This document shows, one piece after another, positions 44,042-52,483 of a stretch of DNA of 64,000 nt. The number at the start of each line of letters is the position of its first letter. The stretch's first letter is position 1. This DNA comes from Treponema sp. (lineage in GTDB: Bacteria > Spirochaetota > Spirochaetia > Treponematales > Treponemataceae). A model generated the notes under the pieces. The model made no database searches. It saw only the letters and a program-made list of their open reading frames with translations, and was not told where the DNA came from. Location: positions 1 to 64,000 of the forward strand of contig JAEESZ010000011.1 in NCBI GenBank assembly GCA_016286535.1, read 5' to 3'. The translations under genes and the position numbers were made by a program.

Positions 44042-44670
44042 TTATTGCAATTGACGGACCTGCCGGAACAGGTAAAAGTACAATCGCTTCGATTCTTGCA
44101 AAAAAACTGAATATAACTTTTTTAAATAGCGGCGGCTTTTACAGAACCTTAACAATGGCAGTTTTAGACGGCGGAATTGATTATAAAGATGAAAAAGCAA
44201 CGATTGATTTTTGTAAAAAACAGAAAATAGAGTATACAAAGGATAATCATTTTATTTTGAACGGAAAGGATGTCACAGAGCATCTTCATGATGACAGGAT
44301 TACAGCCAATGCATCTCAGGTAAGTTCAATTGTAGAAATACGTCATCTTGTTAATGATTTAATGAGGGAAATTACAAAGTCCCTGAGTATTGTCTGCGAA
44401 GGCCGCGATATGACTACTGTTGTTTTTCCGAATGCAGAATATAAGATTTATCTGGATGCTTCCAGTGATGTAAGAGCCAGAAGGCGCTTTGATCAGGGTG
44501 TAAGTGATATGACTCTGGAAGAATTAAAAGCCTCTATAGAAAAAAGAGACGAAATGGATAAAAATAAAAAGGAAGGCAGCTTAAAGATTGCCCCAGATGC
44601 GCTTTATATTGATACTTCAAACTTGACGATAGACAATGTTTGTGAGATAATATTAAAACAAATTTCATAA
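44038..44670 (+). CDS. cmk: Cytidylate kinase
   Basis: 210 aa P-loop kinase that phosphorylates CMP and dCMP. Motifs: IDGPAGTGKSTIASILAKKL (P-loop), NSGGFYRTLTMA, CEGRDMTTVVFPNAEYKIYL and ARRRFDQG, with the LID Lys/Arg residues present. The start ATGA overlaps the stop of the previous gene. It is followed after 16 bp by rpsA. In T. pallidum these two functions are, as I recall, annotated as one protein; here they are separate. Confidence 0.95.
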   Translation: MIIAIDGPAGTGKSTIASILAKKLNITFLNSGGFYRTLTMAVLDGGIDYKDEKATIDFCKKQKIEYTKDNHFILNGKDVTEHLHDDRITANASQVSSIVEIRHLVNDLMREITKSLSIVCEGRDMTTVVFPNAEYKIYLDASSDVRARRRFDQGVSDMTLEELKASIEKRDEMDKNKKEGSLKIAPDALYIDTSNLTIDNVCEIILKQIS

Positions 44671-44686
44671 TTTAAAAGGTTACAGA

Positions 44687-46396
44687 ATGGAAGAAATGGA
44701 AGTGGAAAAGGAAGTTGCCCAGAACTCCAAGGGTGATTTTCAGGCACAATTAGAGGAGTCCCTTAAAGAATTTAATGCACCTCAGGCTGGTCAGCTTGTA
44801 GAAGGTGTGGTAATCCAAGTTACAAACGATTTCGTATACGTTGATATTGGAGACAAATCAGAGGGATTAATCCCTGTATCGGAGTTTGCAGAAGGTCTGC
44901 CAAAAGAAGGGGATACAGTTCAAGCATTGTTGACAGGTCATAATCCAAATGGTCCTGTGCTATCTAAGAAAAAAGCTGATTCTAAACGCTACTTAAAAGA
45001 AGTTCAGCAGGCATGGAAAGATAAAACACCAATCGACGGTGTTATTTCTAAAATTGTAAAGAGTGGTTACGAAGTTAATCTTGGAATTGACAAGGCTGCT
45101 TTCCTGCCAATCAGTCAGGCAGATGCTGACAAAGTAGAAAAACCAGAATCATTACTTGGTTTAAAATCTAAGTTCTATATCGAACGATTATATTCAGATA
45201 ACAAACTTAATCCTGTTGTAAATCGCCGTAAATATCTTGAAGAGCAGATTGATTCAAAGAGAAATGAATTCTTTGCTTCTACACAGATTGGTGATACTGT
45301 AAAAGGTACAGTTAAGAGTTTTACAAGCTTTGGTGCATTTATTGATTTAGGAGGCTTTGATGGTCTTCTTCACATCAATGATATGAGCTGGGGACACGTT
45401 GCCCGCCCTAAAGACTTTGTAAAGAAAGGTCAGGAAATTGAATTAAAGGTAATTCGCCTTGATCCTGCAGAAAAGAGAATTAATCTTTCTCTTAAACACT
45501 TTGCAGAAGATCCTTGGATTCACTTTGAAGAAAAATATCACTTAAATGACATCGTAAAAGGTAAAGTTACAAAACTTACTGAATTCGGTGCTTTTGTTGA
45601 ACTCGAAGAAGGAATTGAAGGTCTTGTACACATCAGTGAATTCTCTTGGACAAAGAAAGTAAACAAACCTGGTGATATGGTTTCTGTTGGTCAGGAAGTT
45701 GAAGCAATGATTCTTGGATATGATATTCAGGAAGGACGTGTTTCTCTTGGCTTCAAACAGGCTACAGAAAATCCATGGGATACAATTACAGAAAAATATC
45801 CTCTTGGAACTAAAGTAAAGGGAAAAGTTGTAAAAACAACAAATATTGGTGCTTTCATTGCTCTTGATGACGGCATTGATGCTTTCCTCCATGCAGATGA
45901 TATTTCATGGACAAAGAAAATTAAACATCCTGGAAGCGAACTTACTGTTGGACAGGAAATTGAAGCTGTTGTAATTGAATGTGATGCAGAAGCTCACAAA
46001 ATTAAAGTTGGAATTAAACAGCTTACAGACAATCCTTGGAAAGCTTTCGCTGAAGAATACAAACCTGGTTCTACACTCGAAGGTGAAGTTACATCTATTA
46101 CAGACTTCGGTTTGTTTGTAAAAGCTCCTAACGGAATTGAAGGTCTTGTAAACAAGGCTAACCTTACAGACGAAAAAGATGTTACTTTCGAAGACGCTAT
46201 TGCAAAATACAAGGTAGGCGATAAAGTAAACGTTTATGTTGTTGATGTAAAAGTTGACCGTGAGCAGGTTGGATTCTCTATCAGAGAATTTAAGAGAAAG
46301 CAGCAAAGAGATGAAATCTCTCAGTATATGGACTCTTCAGATGATGATAATGGTTCTTATACTCTCGGAGATGCATTTAAAGCTCAGAAGAACTAA
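44687..46396 (+). CDS. rpsA: Ribosomal protein S1
   Basis: 569 aa with six S1 OB-fold repeats. The last four are near-identical in phrasing (KGTVKSFTSFGAFIDLGGFD; KGKVTKLTEFGAFVELEEGI; KGKVVKTTNIGAFIALDDGI; EGEVTSITDFGLFVKAPNGI). S1 brings mRNA to the 30S subunit, mainly mRNAs with structured leaders or weak ribosome sites. Start near an AAAGG site; an acidic N-terminal stretch precedes repeat 1. It ends the recA-folK-scpAB-rluB-cmk-rpsA series with a terminator. Relevant to the many leaders without a Shine-Dalgarno nearby. Confidence 0.96.
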   Translation: MEEMEVEKEVAQNSKGDFQAQLEESLKEFNAPQAGQLVEGVVIQVTNDFVYVDIGDKSEGLIPVSEFAEGLPKEGDTVQALLTGHNPNGPVLSKKKADSKRYLKEVQQAWKDKTPIDGVISKIVKSGYEVNLGIDKAAFLPISQADADKVEKPESLLGLKSKFYIERLYSDNKLNPVVNRRKYLEEQIDSKRNEFFASTQIGDTVKGTVKSFTSFGAFIDLGGFDGLLHINDMSWGHVARPKDFVKKGQEIELKVIRLDPAEKRINLSLKHFAEDPWIHFEEKYHLNDIVKGKVTKLTEFGAFVELEEGIEGLVHISEFSWTKKVNKPGDMVSVGQEVEAMILGYDIQEGRVSLGFKQATENPWDTITEKYPLGTKVKGKVVKTTNIGAFIALDDGIDAFLHADDISWTKKIKHPGSELTVGQEIEAVVIECDAEAHKIKVGIKQLTDNPWKAFAEEYKPGSTLEGEVTSITDFGLFVKAPNGIEGLVNKANLTDEKDVTFEDAIAKYKVGDKVNVYVVDVKVDREQVGFSIREFKRKQQRDEISQYMDSSDDDNGSYTLGDAFKAQKN

Positions 46397-46429
46397 TTTA
46401 CGGGGATTTTGTCTCTGTAAATAAAATGG

Positions 46430-46475
46430 AACGCATTGTATGTTTATTTTATAATCTGCAATGCGTTTTATTTTA
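46430..46475 (+). terminator. Rho-independent terminator after rpsA
   Basis: AACGCATTG (46430-46438) and CAATGCGTT (46459-46467) form a perfect 9-bp stem followed by TTATTTT. Confidence 0.8.
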
Positions 46476-46498
46476 TAAAAAGTCAGGAAAAGCATGTG

Positions 46499-47386
46499 AT
46501 GAATTCTTCCAGTTCCACAATAACTCCACTAATTGGTAACAGCAGTCACATCAAGGAAATTGAATTACTCTGTAAGACAGTTTCTTCAAATAATGCGTCT
46601 GTATTACTGACAGGAGAAAGGGGCTGCGGAAAAAGGCTGATTGCCCGCACAATTCATTACAATATTGCAAAAAATTTTACTACCTTCTTTGAAATTAATG
46701 CTAAATCTTTTTCAGATGAAGAAGTAAAAGCAAGCTTAAACCAGTTAAAGCATTTTGTTGGTTTTGGACAAAGAATTACTTTATTTGTTTGTTTTTTGAA
46801 TGAGCTTTCAAAGGAAGCACAGAAAGAATTTTTTGAAATATTACAGTTTTCTAAAAGAACCAATTTAAACCTTAAAGTTATAAGTTCCATAGAGATAAAT
46901 CCTGACAAATTAACAAGTGAATACGCTTTTAATTCAGAGCTGTATTATCAGTTAAATGCTGTCGTAATAAATGTATTACCTTTACGTCAGCGTAAAGAAG
47001 ATATACTACCGATAGCCCAGTATTATCTAAAGACTTTCAGTCAAAAGTCGGGTTATGCTTTTTCGGATTTTACAGAATCTGCAAAAGTTGACATGCAGAA
47101 TAATTTCTGGACAGGAAATGCTGATGAACTGATTAACAGTGTGCAGAGAGGTTTTATTGTAGGCCATCTGCCTTTAATTAATTCTGAAGATTTAGGTATT
47201 GGAAGTAATTCTGCACTTGATATTGAAAGCAAATCTTTAAAAGAGGCTGTAGATTCTTTTAAAAAAGATTATGTAACCAAGGTACTGCAGGAAAATGGCT
47301 GGAATCAGACAAAAACTGCAAGGATACTTGGAATACAACGGACTTATGTGATAAGATTAATAAACGAATTACAAATCCGTAGATAA
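46499..47386 (+). CDS. Degenerate sigma-54-activator-like AAA+ protein with Fis HTH
   Basis: 295 aa. It follows the layout of NtrC-type central domains: Walker A-like TGERGCGKRLIARTIH, the arginine-finger region VLPLRQRKEDILPIAQYYL, and a C-terminal Fis-like HTH (ENGWNQTKTARILGIQRTYV). Key parts are missing. No GAFTGA loop is present, and the Walker B position reads ITLFVCFLNEL where LFLDEI is expected. It is therefore unlikely to remodel sigma-54 polymerase; it may act as a DNA-binding repressor or scaffold. Start at ATG 46499 (AGGAAAAG before it), because the in-frame ATG at 46436 lies inside the rpsA terminator. Confidence 0.75.
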   Translation: MNSSSSTITPLIGNSSHIKEIELLCKTVSSNNASVLLTGERGCGKRLIARTIHYNIAKNFTTFFEINAKSFSDEEVKASLNQLKHFVGFGQRITLFVCFLNELSKEAQKEFFEILQFSKRTNLNLKVISSIEINPDKLTSEYAFNSELYYQLNAVVINVLPLRQRKEDILPIAQYYLKTFSQKSGYAFSDFTESAKVDMQNNFWTGNADELINSVQRGFIVGHLPLINSEDLGIGSNSALDIESKSLKEAVDSFKKDYVTKVLQENGWNQTKTARILGIQRTYVIRLINELQIRR

Positions 47387-47410
47387 AGCTAAAAAATTGA
47401 GGTTACAAAA

Positions 47411-48088
47411 ATGACTGATCAGAAAAACGAAGTAACAACTGGTAAAAAGGCTGAACGCTTTATTACAAATAATAAAACTATTTTAATTGTTTTACTTGCT
47501 TGTATTATCTGTTGTTTAGTAGGATTTATTTTAGGTAATTATATTGGTTCAAAAATTAAGGTAAAGAATTTAGCAGCTGTAGAAAACATTTCTTATGAAT
47601 TAACAAAAGATTCTGCTTACCTTGAAACTGCAGAACTTGAATCACGCAGAGCAGATGCTTTTGAAAAACTTACTCCATATGTTAAAAAGTCTGGAATTGT
47701 TGGTGTTAGAGCAAACATGCTTTGTGCAGAACTTGCTTATCAGCAGGAAAAATATGAAGATGCAGCTGATTACTGGAAGGCTGTCGCTAAAAAATCAAAG
47801 AATAACTATACAGCTCCAATTGCAAACTTTAATTTAGGTGTTTGCTACGAACAGCTTGGAAAAATTGATGAAGCCTGCGAAGCCTACAAAAAAGCAAGTG
47901 ACGACGAAAACTTTACATTACGTGACCATGCAACTTTCAGTTACGGAAGAGCCTTAGAAGCAAAAGGTGATTTCAAAGCTGCTGCAGAAGCATATAATTC
48001 CTTAAACGATAGAAACCCAAATAATACCTGGGCAAAACTTGCTAAGACAAGAGTTTTAATTTTACAGGTTGAAGGAAAAACTGAATAG
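47411..48088 (+). CDS. Membrane-anchored TPR protein
   Basis: 225 aa. One N-terminal membrane helix (TILIVLLACIICCLVGFILG, about 24-43) after a charged cytoplasmic tail, then four TPR-like units outside (AYLETAELESRRADAFEKLT; YEDAADYWKAVAKKSKNNYT; IDEACEAYKKASDDENFTLR; FKAAAEAYNSLNDRNPNNTW). The layout resembles YfgM-like periplasmic TPR proteins that work near the Sec translocon or the outer-membrane assembly machinery; that parallel is architecture only. It starts 24 bp after the AAA+ gene. Confidence 0.75.
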   Translation: MTDQKNEVTTGKKAERFITNNKTILIVLLACIICCLVGFILGNYIGSKIKVKNLAAVENISYELTKDSAYLETAELESRRADAFEKLTPYVKKSGIVGVRANMLCAELAYQQEKYEDAADYWKAVAKKSKNNYTAPIANFNLGVCYEQLGKIDEACEAYKKASDDENFTLRDHATFSYGRALEAKGDFKAAAEAYNSLNDRNPNNTWAKLAKTRVLILQVEGKTE

Positions 48089-48100
48089 TTTTTAATAAAT

Positions 48101-48877
48101 ATGAAATTTTTAGAAAAGGTACACATAAAGGAAGGAGTTTTAGTTAAGATATTCTCTCTTTTTGTGTGCCTTTATTTATTTAACCTTCTTTCCTGCGGTC
48201 TTGATATGTTTTATTCTATTGAGGCCCCCACTTCATACGAAATTCCTTCTTATACAAATACAGAATATACTTCTCAAACCTTTATTTTTTATACCAACGA
48301 AACCTGGTTCCCTGATGCAGAAAATCCTGCCTACAAATTTAAGGGCACAGATGTTTATTATAAAATTTATACAAGCCTGACCACCTTTAAGAATGAGTTA
48401 TCAACTATTGAAACTTTATTAGACAGTGAATCGACTTCTTATCTGGCTGCAGAAAAACTTATTGCCTATAATTATGCAACTTTAAAAATTGATGGCCTTG
48501 ATGAGACTTATTTAATACCTTCCTCTGCAGGAAACAGAGTGGACAGGGAAGTAAAAATAAGACTTACAAATTATCAGGATTTAGATGAATATAAGGCAAT
48601 TGTAACCGTCTCTGGAGTAGAAAAAGGAAAGCCTATAAGAAATATTTCTTCGGCTTCTTTAAGCTATACCTTTGATTTTGGCAGAAGTGGAGATGGTGAT
48701 TTACTTCCTCAGGATGGAGATAGTGACCTTAGTTATACATCTTCAACAGCTTCTAATTTATGGTATGTTGCCATGTATGCTGTTGCAAGAGGTTTTGATC
48801 CAACTCTTTCTGCAATTTATTCTGTTCCTGTCTATATAGGAAGCGTAACAATTGATTCTGATTTAGAAGATAACTAA
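48101..48877 (+). CDS. Lipoprotein, uncharacterised
   Basis: 258 aa. After a 15-residue basic n-region there is a hydrophobic core and a lipobox LLSC-G (Cys32), so signal peptidase II should process it and anchor it by lipid. The mature part is Ser/Tyr/Thr-rich and beta-like. No family recognised. The start is uncertain: ATG 48101 has no ribosome site, while a fine GGAAGGAG at 48129-48136 is followed by no usable start codon. A long hairpin (48115-48173) lies within the first codons. Confidence 0.68.
   Translation: MKFLEKVHIKEGVLVKIFSLFVCLYLFNLLSCGLDMFYSIEAPTSYEIPSYTNTEYTSQTFIFYTNETWFPDAENPAYKFKGTDVYYKIYTSLTTFKNELSTIETLLDSESTSYLAAEKLIAYNYATLKIDGLDETYLIPSSAGNRVDREVKIRLTNYQDLDEYKAIVTVSGVEKGKPIRNISSASLSYTFDFGRSGDGDLLPQDGDSDLSYTSSTASNLWYVAMYAVARGFDPTLSAIYSVPVYIGSVTIDSDLEDN
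48115..48173 (+). repeat. Inverted repeat at the 5' end of the lipoprotein gene
   Basis: 48115-48130 pairs with 48158-48173 in 15 of 16 positions (one G-U), with a 27-base loop that contains GGAAGGAG. T-rich sequence follows. It may end the upstream transcript or control this gene. Confidence 0.6.
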
Positions 48878-48935
48878 AATAATTGTTTTTTAAAGGAAGA
48901 AAGGCGGAAAGAAAAAGTCCGTTAAATAAAAAAAT

Positions 48936-49009
48936 TGATGCTTGAGGGAATCGAACCCCCGACCTATTGCTTAGAAGGCAATTGCTCTATCCAGCTGAGC
49001 TAAAGCACC
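48936..49009 (-). tRNA. tRNA-Arg (TCT)
   Basis: Minus strand. Acceptor GGTGCTT pairs with AAGCATC; D-arm TAGCTCAGCTGGATAGAGCA; anticodon loop CTTCTAA gives TCT; T-arm GGGGGTTCGATTCCCTC. 74 nt, discriminator A, CCA not encoded. It reads AGA/AGG codons. Confidence 0.95.
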
Positions 49010-49022
49010 AATTAGTTTTAAT

Positions 49023-49051
49023 AATATATCATAAATCTATGCTTGTTTCAA
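49023..49051 (-). promoter_or_regulatory. Promoter of tRNA-Arg
   Basis: Minus strand TTGAAA (49046-49051), 17 bp, TATATT (49023-49028), about 13 bases before the tRNA. Confidence 0.65.
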
Positions 49052-49081
49052 GACTTATGCACTTATTTTAAGAAAAGATTT

Positions 49082-49510
49082 TTATTTTGTTCCCAGCATT
49101 TCTTTCATTGTACGCCAGCCAAGCATTGCACACTTTACACGGGCAGGCATATGGGAAATGTCCTGAAGGGCGGCAGCCTCATCAAGTTTTTCAAGATCTT
49201 CTTCCGTAACTTCGCTTTTAATCATCCGGTCAAAAATATCTGCCAGGGCAAGAGCTTCTTCTTTTGTTTTGCCTATTACTAAATCTGCCATCATATCTAC
49301 AGAAGCCTGAGAAATGGCACAGCCACTTCCGGTAAAAGAAGCATCACAGATTTTTCCGTCGTCGCCAAGTTTTAGCTGAAGGGTAATCTGGTCTCCGCAG
49401 GAAGGGTTTACGCCTTCAAGACAGAAGGTTGGGGAATCCATATTATTTTTATGACTTGGATTTATGTTATGTTCGTTTAAGATTTCTCTATATAATTCTT
49501 TTGTTTCCAT
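49082..49510 (-). CDS. sufU: SufU-type Fe-S assembly / sulfur-transfer protein
   Basis: 142 aa of the SufU/IscU fold. Conserved cysteines sit in NPSCGDQITL, GSGCAISQASVDMM and RVKCAMLGW, with the Asp after the first Cys, as in zinc-containing SufU of Gram-positives that takes sulfur from SufS. The long insertion before the last Cys (about 20 residues) is SufU-like rather than IscU-like. It faces the same way as sufCBDS but is cut off from sufS by a 2.9-kb gene on the other strand, and it has its own promoter. Confidence 0.92.
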   Translation of the reverse strand: METKELYREILNEHNINPSHKNNMDSPTFCLEGVNPSCGDQITLQLKLGDDGKICDASFTGSGCAISQASVDMMADLVIGKTKEEALALADIFDRMIKSEVTEEDLEKLDEAAALQDISHMPARVKCAMLGWRTMKEMLGTK

Positions 49511-49545
49511 ATAATAAATATACTAAATAAAAAGCAGAAATTAAA
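49511..49545 (-). promoter_or_regulatory. sufU promoter, predicted leaderless
   Basis: Minus strand TTTAAT (49540-49545), 17 bp, TATATT (49517-49522), 6 bases, ATG 49510. No ribosome site. The stretch AGTATATTTATT is shared with the fliG paralogue promoter. Confidence 0.6.
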
Positions 49546-49636
49546 GTAGGAAAAAATTAAACTTATTTTAACGAAAATATTTCACCTTGTACAAAGAATA
49601 ATTTTATGTTATTTATTGATTATTAAGGAGATAAAT

Positions 49637-52483
49637 ATGAAAAGTATATTTAAAATTACACAGATTTTAACTTTAAGTATTCTTGTTGGAATTTTTATTT
49701 CCTGTGGTCCTAATACAGAGGATCCTGGAAATCCTAAATTTACTGTAACCTTCCATGCAAATAATGGATGTGATGAAGTTGAGACTCAGGAACTTGAGTA
49801 TGGCGTTTCTTCTAAACTAAGAAAAAATACTTTTGAGTATGAAGGATTTATATTCTTAGGCTGGTCTTTGTCGGAAGATTCTGAACAGGTAAAATATGCA
49901 GATGAAACAAGTATTGCAATAAAAAATGATCTTGATTTGTATGCAGTATGGCAGTCTGAAGAAAATACTGTAAAAATTATTTTCTGGTCAAATACAAGTG
50001 AAGACGATAGCGAAAATGTAATTCAGTATGCAGAAAAAAATACCAGTGTAAATCTAAGGGCAAATTCTTTTACAAATGAAGGTTATACTTTTGCAGGATG
50101 GCTGACTGATACAGAACATACAAATGCTGACTATGTTGATAAGGCCACAGTTTCAATTAACAGTAATTTAAATCTTTATGCTTTATGGATTAATGCTTCT
50201 AATACAGGAACTGTAATCCTTCATTCAAATACAGAAGAAGACGAAACTATAACCCTTTATTTTTCATATAACGATTTAAATGTACACTATTTAGCTGATG
50301 ATATATTTGTCAGAGATGGTTACAGAATTGAAGGCTGGTCAGAAAAGCCTGACGCAAACCCTGGCTTACTTTCCGGAAACTATATTCAGCCTGCTCGTAG
50401 CTGGATGTTTGAAAAAGAAACTTTACACTACTACTGTATCTGGCAGAAAGAAGCTGCCTATACTTTAACTTTTTATCCAAATTATGAAGGTGCAGAGGAC
50501 CAGCCTGTCAAAATTGAATTTGCAAGAAGTGATTTTAAATCAAAGTATGCAAAATTTAAAATTTTTGAGCCAGATTTGTTTAAAAGAGAGGGCTATGAAC
50601 TGGTAGGCTGGTCAACAACAGAAGATACATCTTCCATCAGGTCAAATATTACTTACCACGGAGCCGAATCTGATTCTTTTATGCATGATTCTTCTTTATA
50701 CGCGGTATGGAAAGAAGCTGATTTTGTTAATTTAATTCATTACACATATTATAAAAATGATGAAAAAGCAGAGCTTGAAGATGAAGAAAAAATTGTTATT
50801 CCTTATTTAAAGGCTTCTTCAGGGTATGCAGGATATGATATTGGTCTTGCTCCCGAAGTATTTACAAGGGAAGGAAAGGTTTTTGAAGGCTGGAAGGAAG
50901 TAAGAAACCGCAGCGATAAAACTGTATCGACATATTCTGCCTTATATCAGAAAACGACTAATTCAAGTTCTGAAGATATGTCGTATTATGCTATGTGGCA
51001 CACAGAAAAGCCTGTAATTACCTTTAAGGCAAATTTTGAAGGTTCAGAATATGAAGATATTATTGTAACAACAAATTATCAGGAAAAAAATACATTCCCT
51101 GAATGCAGCTGGATAAGGGATGGTTATGGCTTTGCAGGCTGGTCAAAAGATCCTGATTCAACCAGTGGGTCTTTTGCTCCATACACTTATCAGCCTGAAG
51201 ACGATACTGTTTATTATGCAGTCTGGAAGAAGGATCCTGTAATTACCTTTCATGCAAACTATGATGGCTCAGAAGAAGAAGATAAAACTCAGGTTGTACC
51301 ATATGATAAAGAAACAGAATTAGAAGATATTGTATTTAGCCGTACAGGTTATTTCTTAATGGGCTATACAACAAGTCCAACCTCAACATATTCTCCTAAA
51401 AAAGCCGGTGATAAAGTAAGGCTTACGGCAGATACTGATTATTATGCTGTTTGGGCAAAAGCCAGAACTATTATTTACCACAGTAATTATAAGACTGGAC
51501 CTCAGAGTCAGGTTTCTGACCAGCATCCAGAAGGATATGAATTTTATACAAGAGAAGATTGTCCTTTTGAAGCTCCAGAGGACTATTACTTTGCAGGATG
51601 GGCATCGGTAAAAGATGCAACATATAATAATTTATATTCCAGAAGGGTTTCCCGCTATACTTTCAGCGATTATAATGAAGGTGATTATGAAGTATATGCA
51701 ACCTGGTTTAAATTTCAGCATGTAAATTTAATTTCTAACTATGCAGGAAATGGTTCTAAAGAGAAGGTTATTCCTTATACAATTAAAATTGGTGAAAAAC
51801 TTTATATTACTCAGGAAATTGTTGATCAGTTTACAGCTCCTGAGGGAAAAGGTTTCTGGTGTTTTGGTGCAAATGGTACCAAAAATGTAACCACAGAAAC
51901 TACTTCTACTAATGTAAAATATGAAATTGGTAAATATTTTGATTATACTACTGATAATTTTACCGGTACTTTTGATTTATATGCACAATGGAGATCTCCA
52001 ATCACCATTACTTTGCAGGCTAACTTTGATGGGGCTGAACCGGAATCAAAAAATATAACAGTTCCATATGGCTGCCATTTAAATTCCATTCCATTACCAG
52101 AAGAATGGGACCGTTCTGAAAGTAAGTATCATTTCTGGGGCTGGTCTACAAATAAAAATGAATCAACAAACTATATTCCAAGCGATAGTCGTGTGATTTA
52201 TGATAACAGTAAACCTCTTTTAGCAATCTGGCTTAATCCTGTAAAGTATACTTATCACTATAATTACGAAGGCAGTGAAGAGGTATATGTAGACTATGCT
52301 GAACAGGGATATGATTATATGCTGATTGAGAACATGTTTACTCCACCAGAAGGTAAAAAGTTTAAATGCTGGTGTACAAAAGACAACGAAAAATCTGGTG
52401 TAAAAAGAGATGTTGGATATAAAGTATCAGACTACTATAATAAAACTGATTCAGACTTCTATGCTATCTGGATAGATGAATAA
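49637..52483 (+). CDS. Lipoprotein with about 11 InlB-type beta-grasp repeats
   Basis: 948 aa. Signal with lipobox IFISC-G, so a lipid-anchored surface or periplasmic protein. The whole mature chain is a series of about eleven InlB B-repeat/Flg_new modules of 70-90 residues. Each runs from a strand like TVTFHANNG through GYTFAGW or similar to a closing DLYAVW-type strand, so W recurs in GW and VW pairs. Such repeats extend surface adhesins. Repeats have diverged considerably, so this is not a recent amplification. AAGGAG precedes ATG 49637; the ATG at 49616 lacks one. The stop abuts sufS on the opposite strand with no gap. Confidence 0.85.
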   Translation: MKSIFKITQILTLSILVGIFISCGPNTEDPGNPKFTVTFHANNGCDEVETQELEYGVSSKLRKNTFEYEGFIFLGWSLSEDSEQVKYADETSIAIKNDLDLYAVWQSEENTVKIIFWSNTSEDDSENVIQYAEKNTSVNLRANSFTNEGYTFAGWLTDTEHTNADYVDKATVSINSNLNLYALWINASNTGTVILHSNTEEDETITLYFSYNDLNVHYLADDIFVRDGYRIEGWSEKPDANPGLLSGNYIQPARSWMFEKETLHYYCIWQKEAAYTLTFYPNYEGAEDQPVKIEFARSDFKSKYAKFKIFEPDLFKREGYELVGWSTTEDTSSIRSNITYHGAESDSFMHDSSLYAVWKEADFVNLIHYTYYKNDEKAELEDEEKIVIPYLKASSGYAGYDIGLAPEVFTREGKVFEGWKEVRNRSDKTVSTYSALYQKTTNSSSEDMSYYAMWHTEKPVITFKANFEGSEYEDIIVTTNYQEKNTFPECSWIRDGYGFAGWSKDPDSTSGSFAPYTYQPEDDTVYYAVWKKDPVITFHANYDGSEEEDKTQVVPYDKETELEDIVFSRTGYFLMGYTTSPTSTYSPKKAGDKVRLTADTDYYAVWAKARTIIYHSNYKTGPQSQVSDQHPEGYEFYTREDCPFEAPEDYYFAGWASVKDATYNNLYSRRVSRYTFSDYNEGDYEVYATWFKFQHVNLISNYAGNGSKEKVIPYTIKIGEKLYITQEIVDQFTAPEGKGFWCFGANGTKNVTTETTSTNVKYEIGKYFDYTTDNFTGTFDLYAQWRSPITITLQANFDGAEPESKNITVPYGCHLNSIPLPEEWDRSESKYHFWGWSTNKNESTNYIPSDSRVIYDNSKPLLAIWLNPVKYTYHYNYEGSEEVYVDYAEQGYDYMLIENMFTPPEGKKFKCWCTKDNEKSGVKRDVGYKVSDYYNKTDSDFYAIWIDE

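Noticed and set aside
45542..46306. Antisense frames over rpsA
   Set aside because: They mirror the S1 repeats and are rich in Phe, Cys and Asn; no start signals.
46436..46498. Extended N-terminus of the NtrC-like protein
   Set aside because: This part falls inside the rpsA terminator hairpin, and the ATG at 46499 has a ribosome site.
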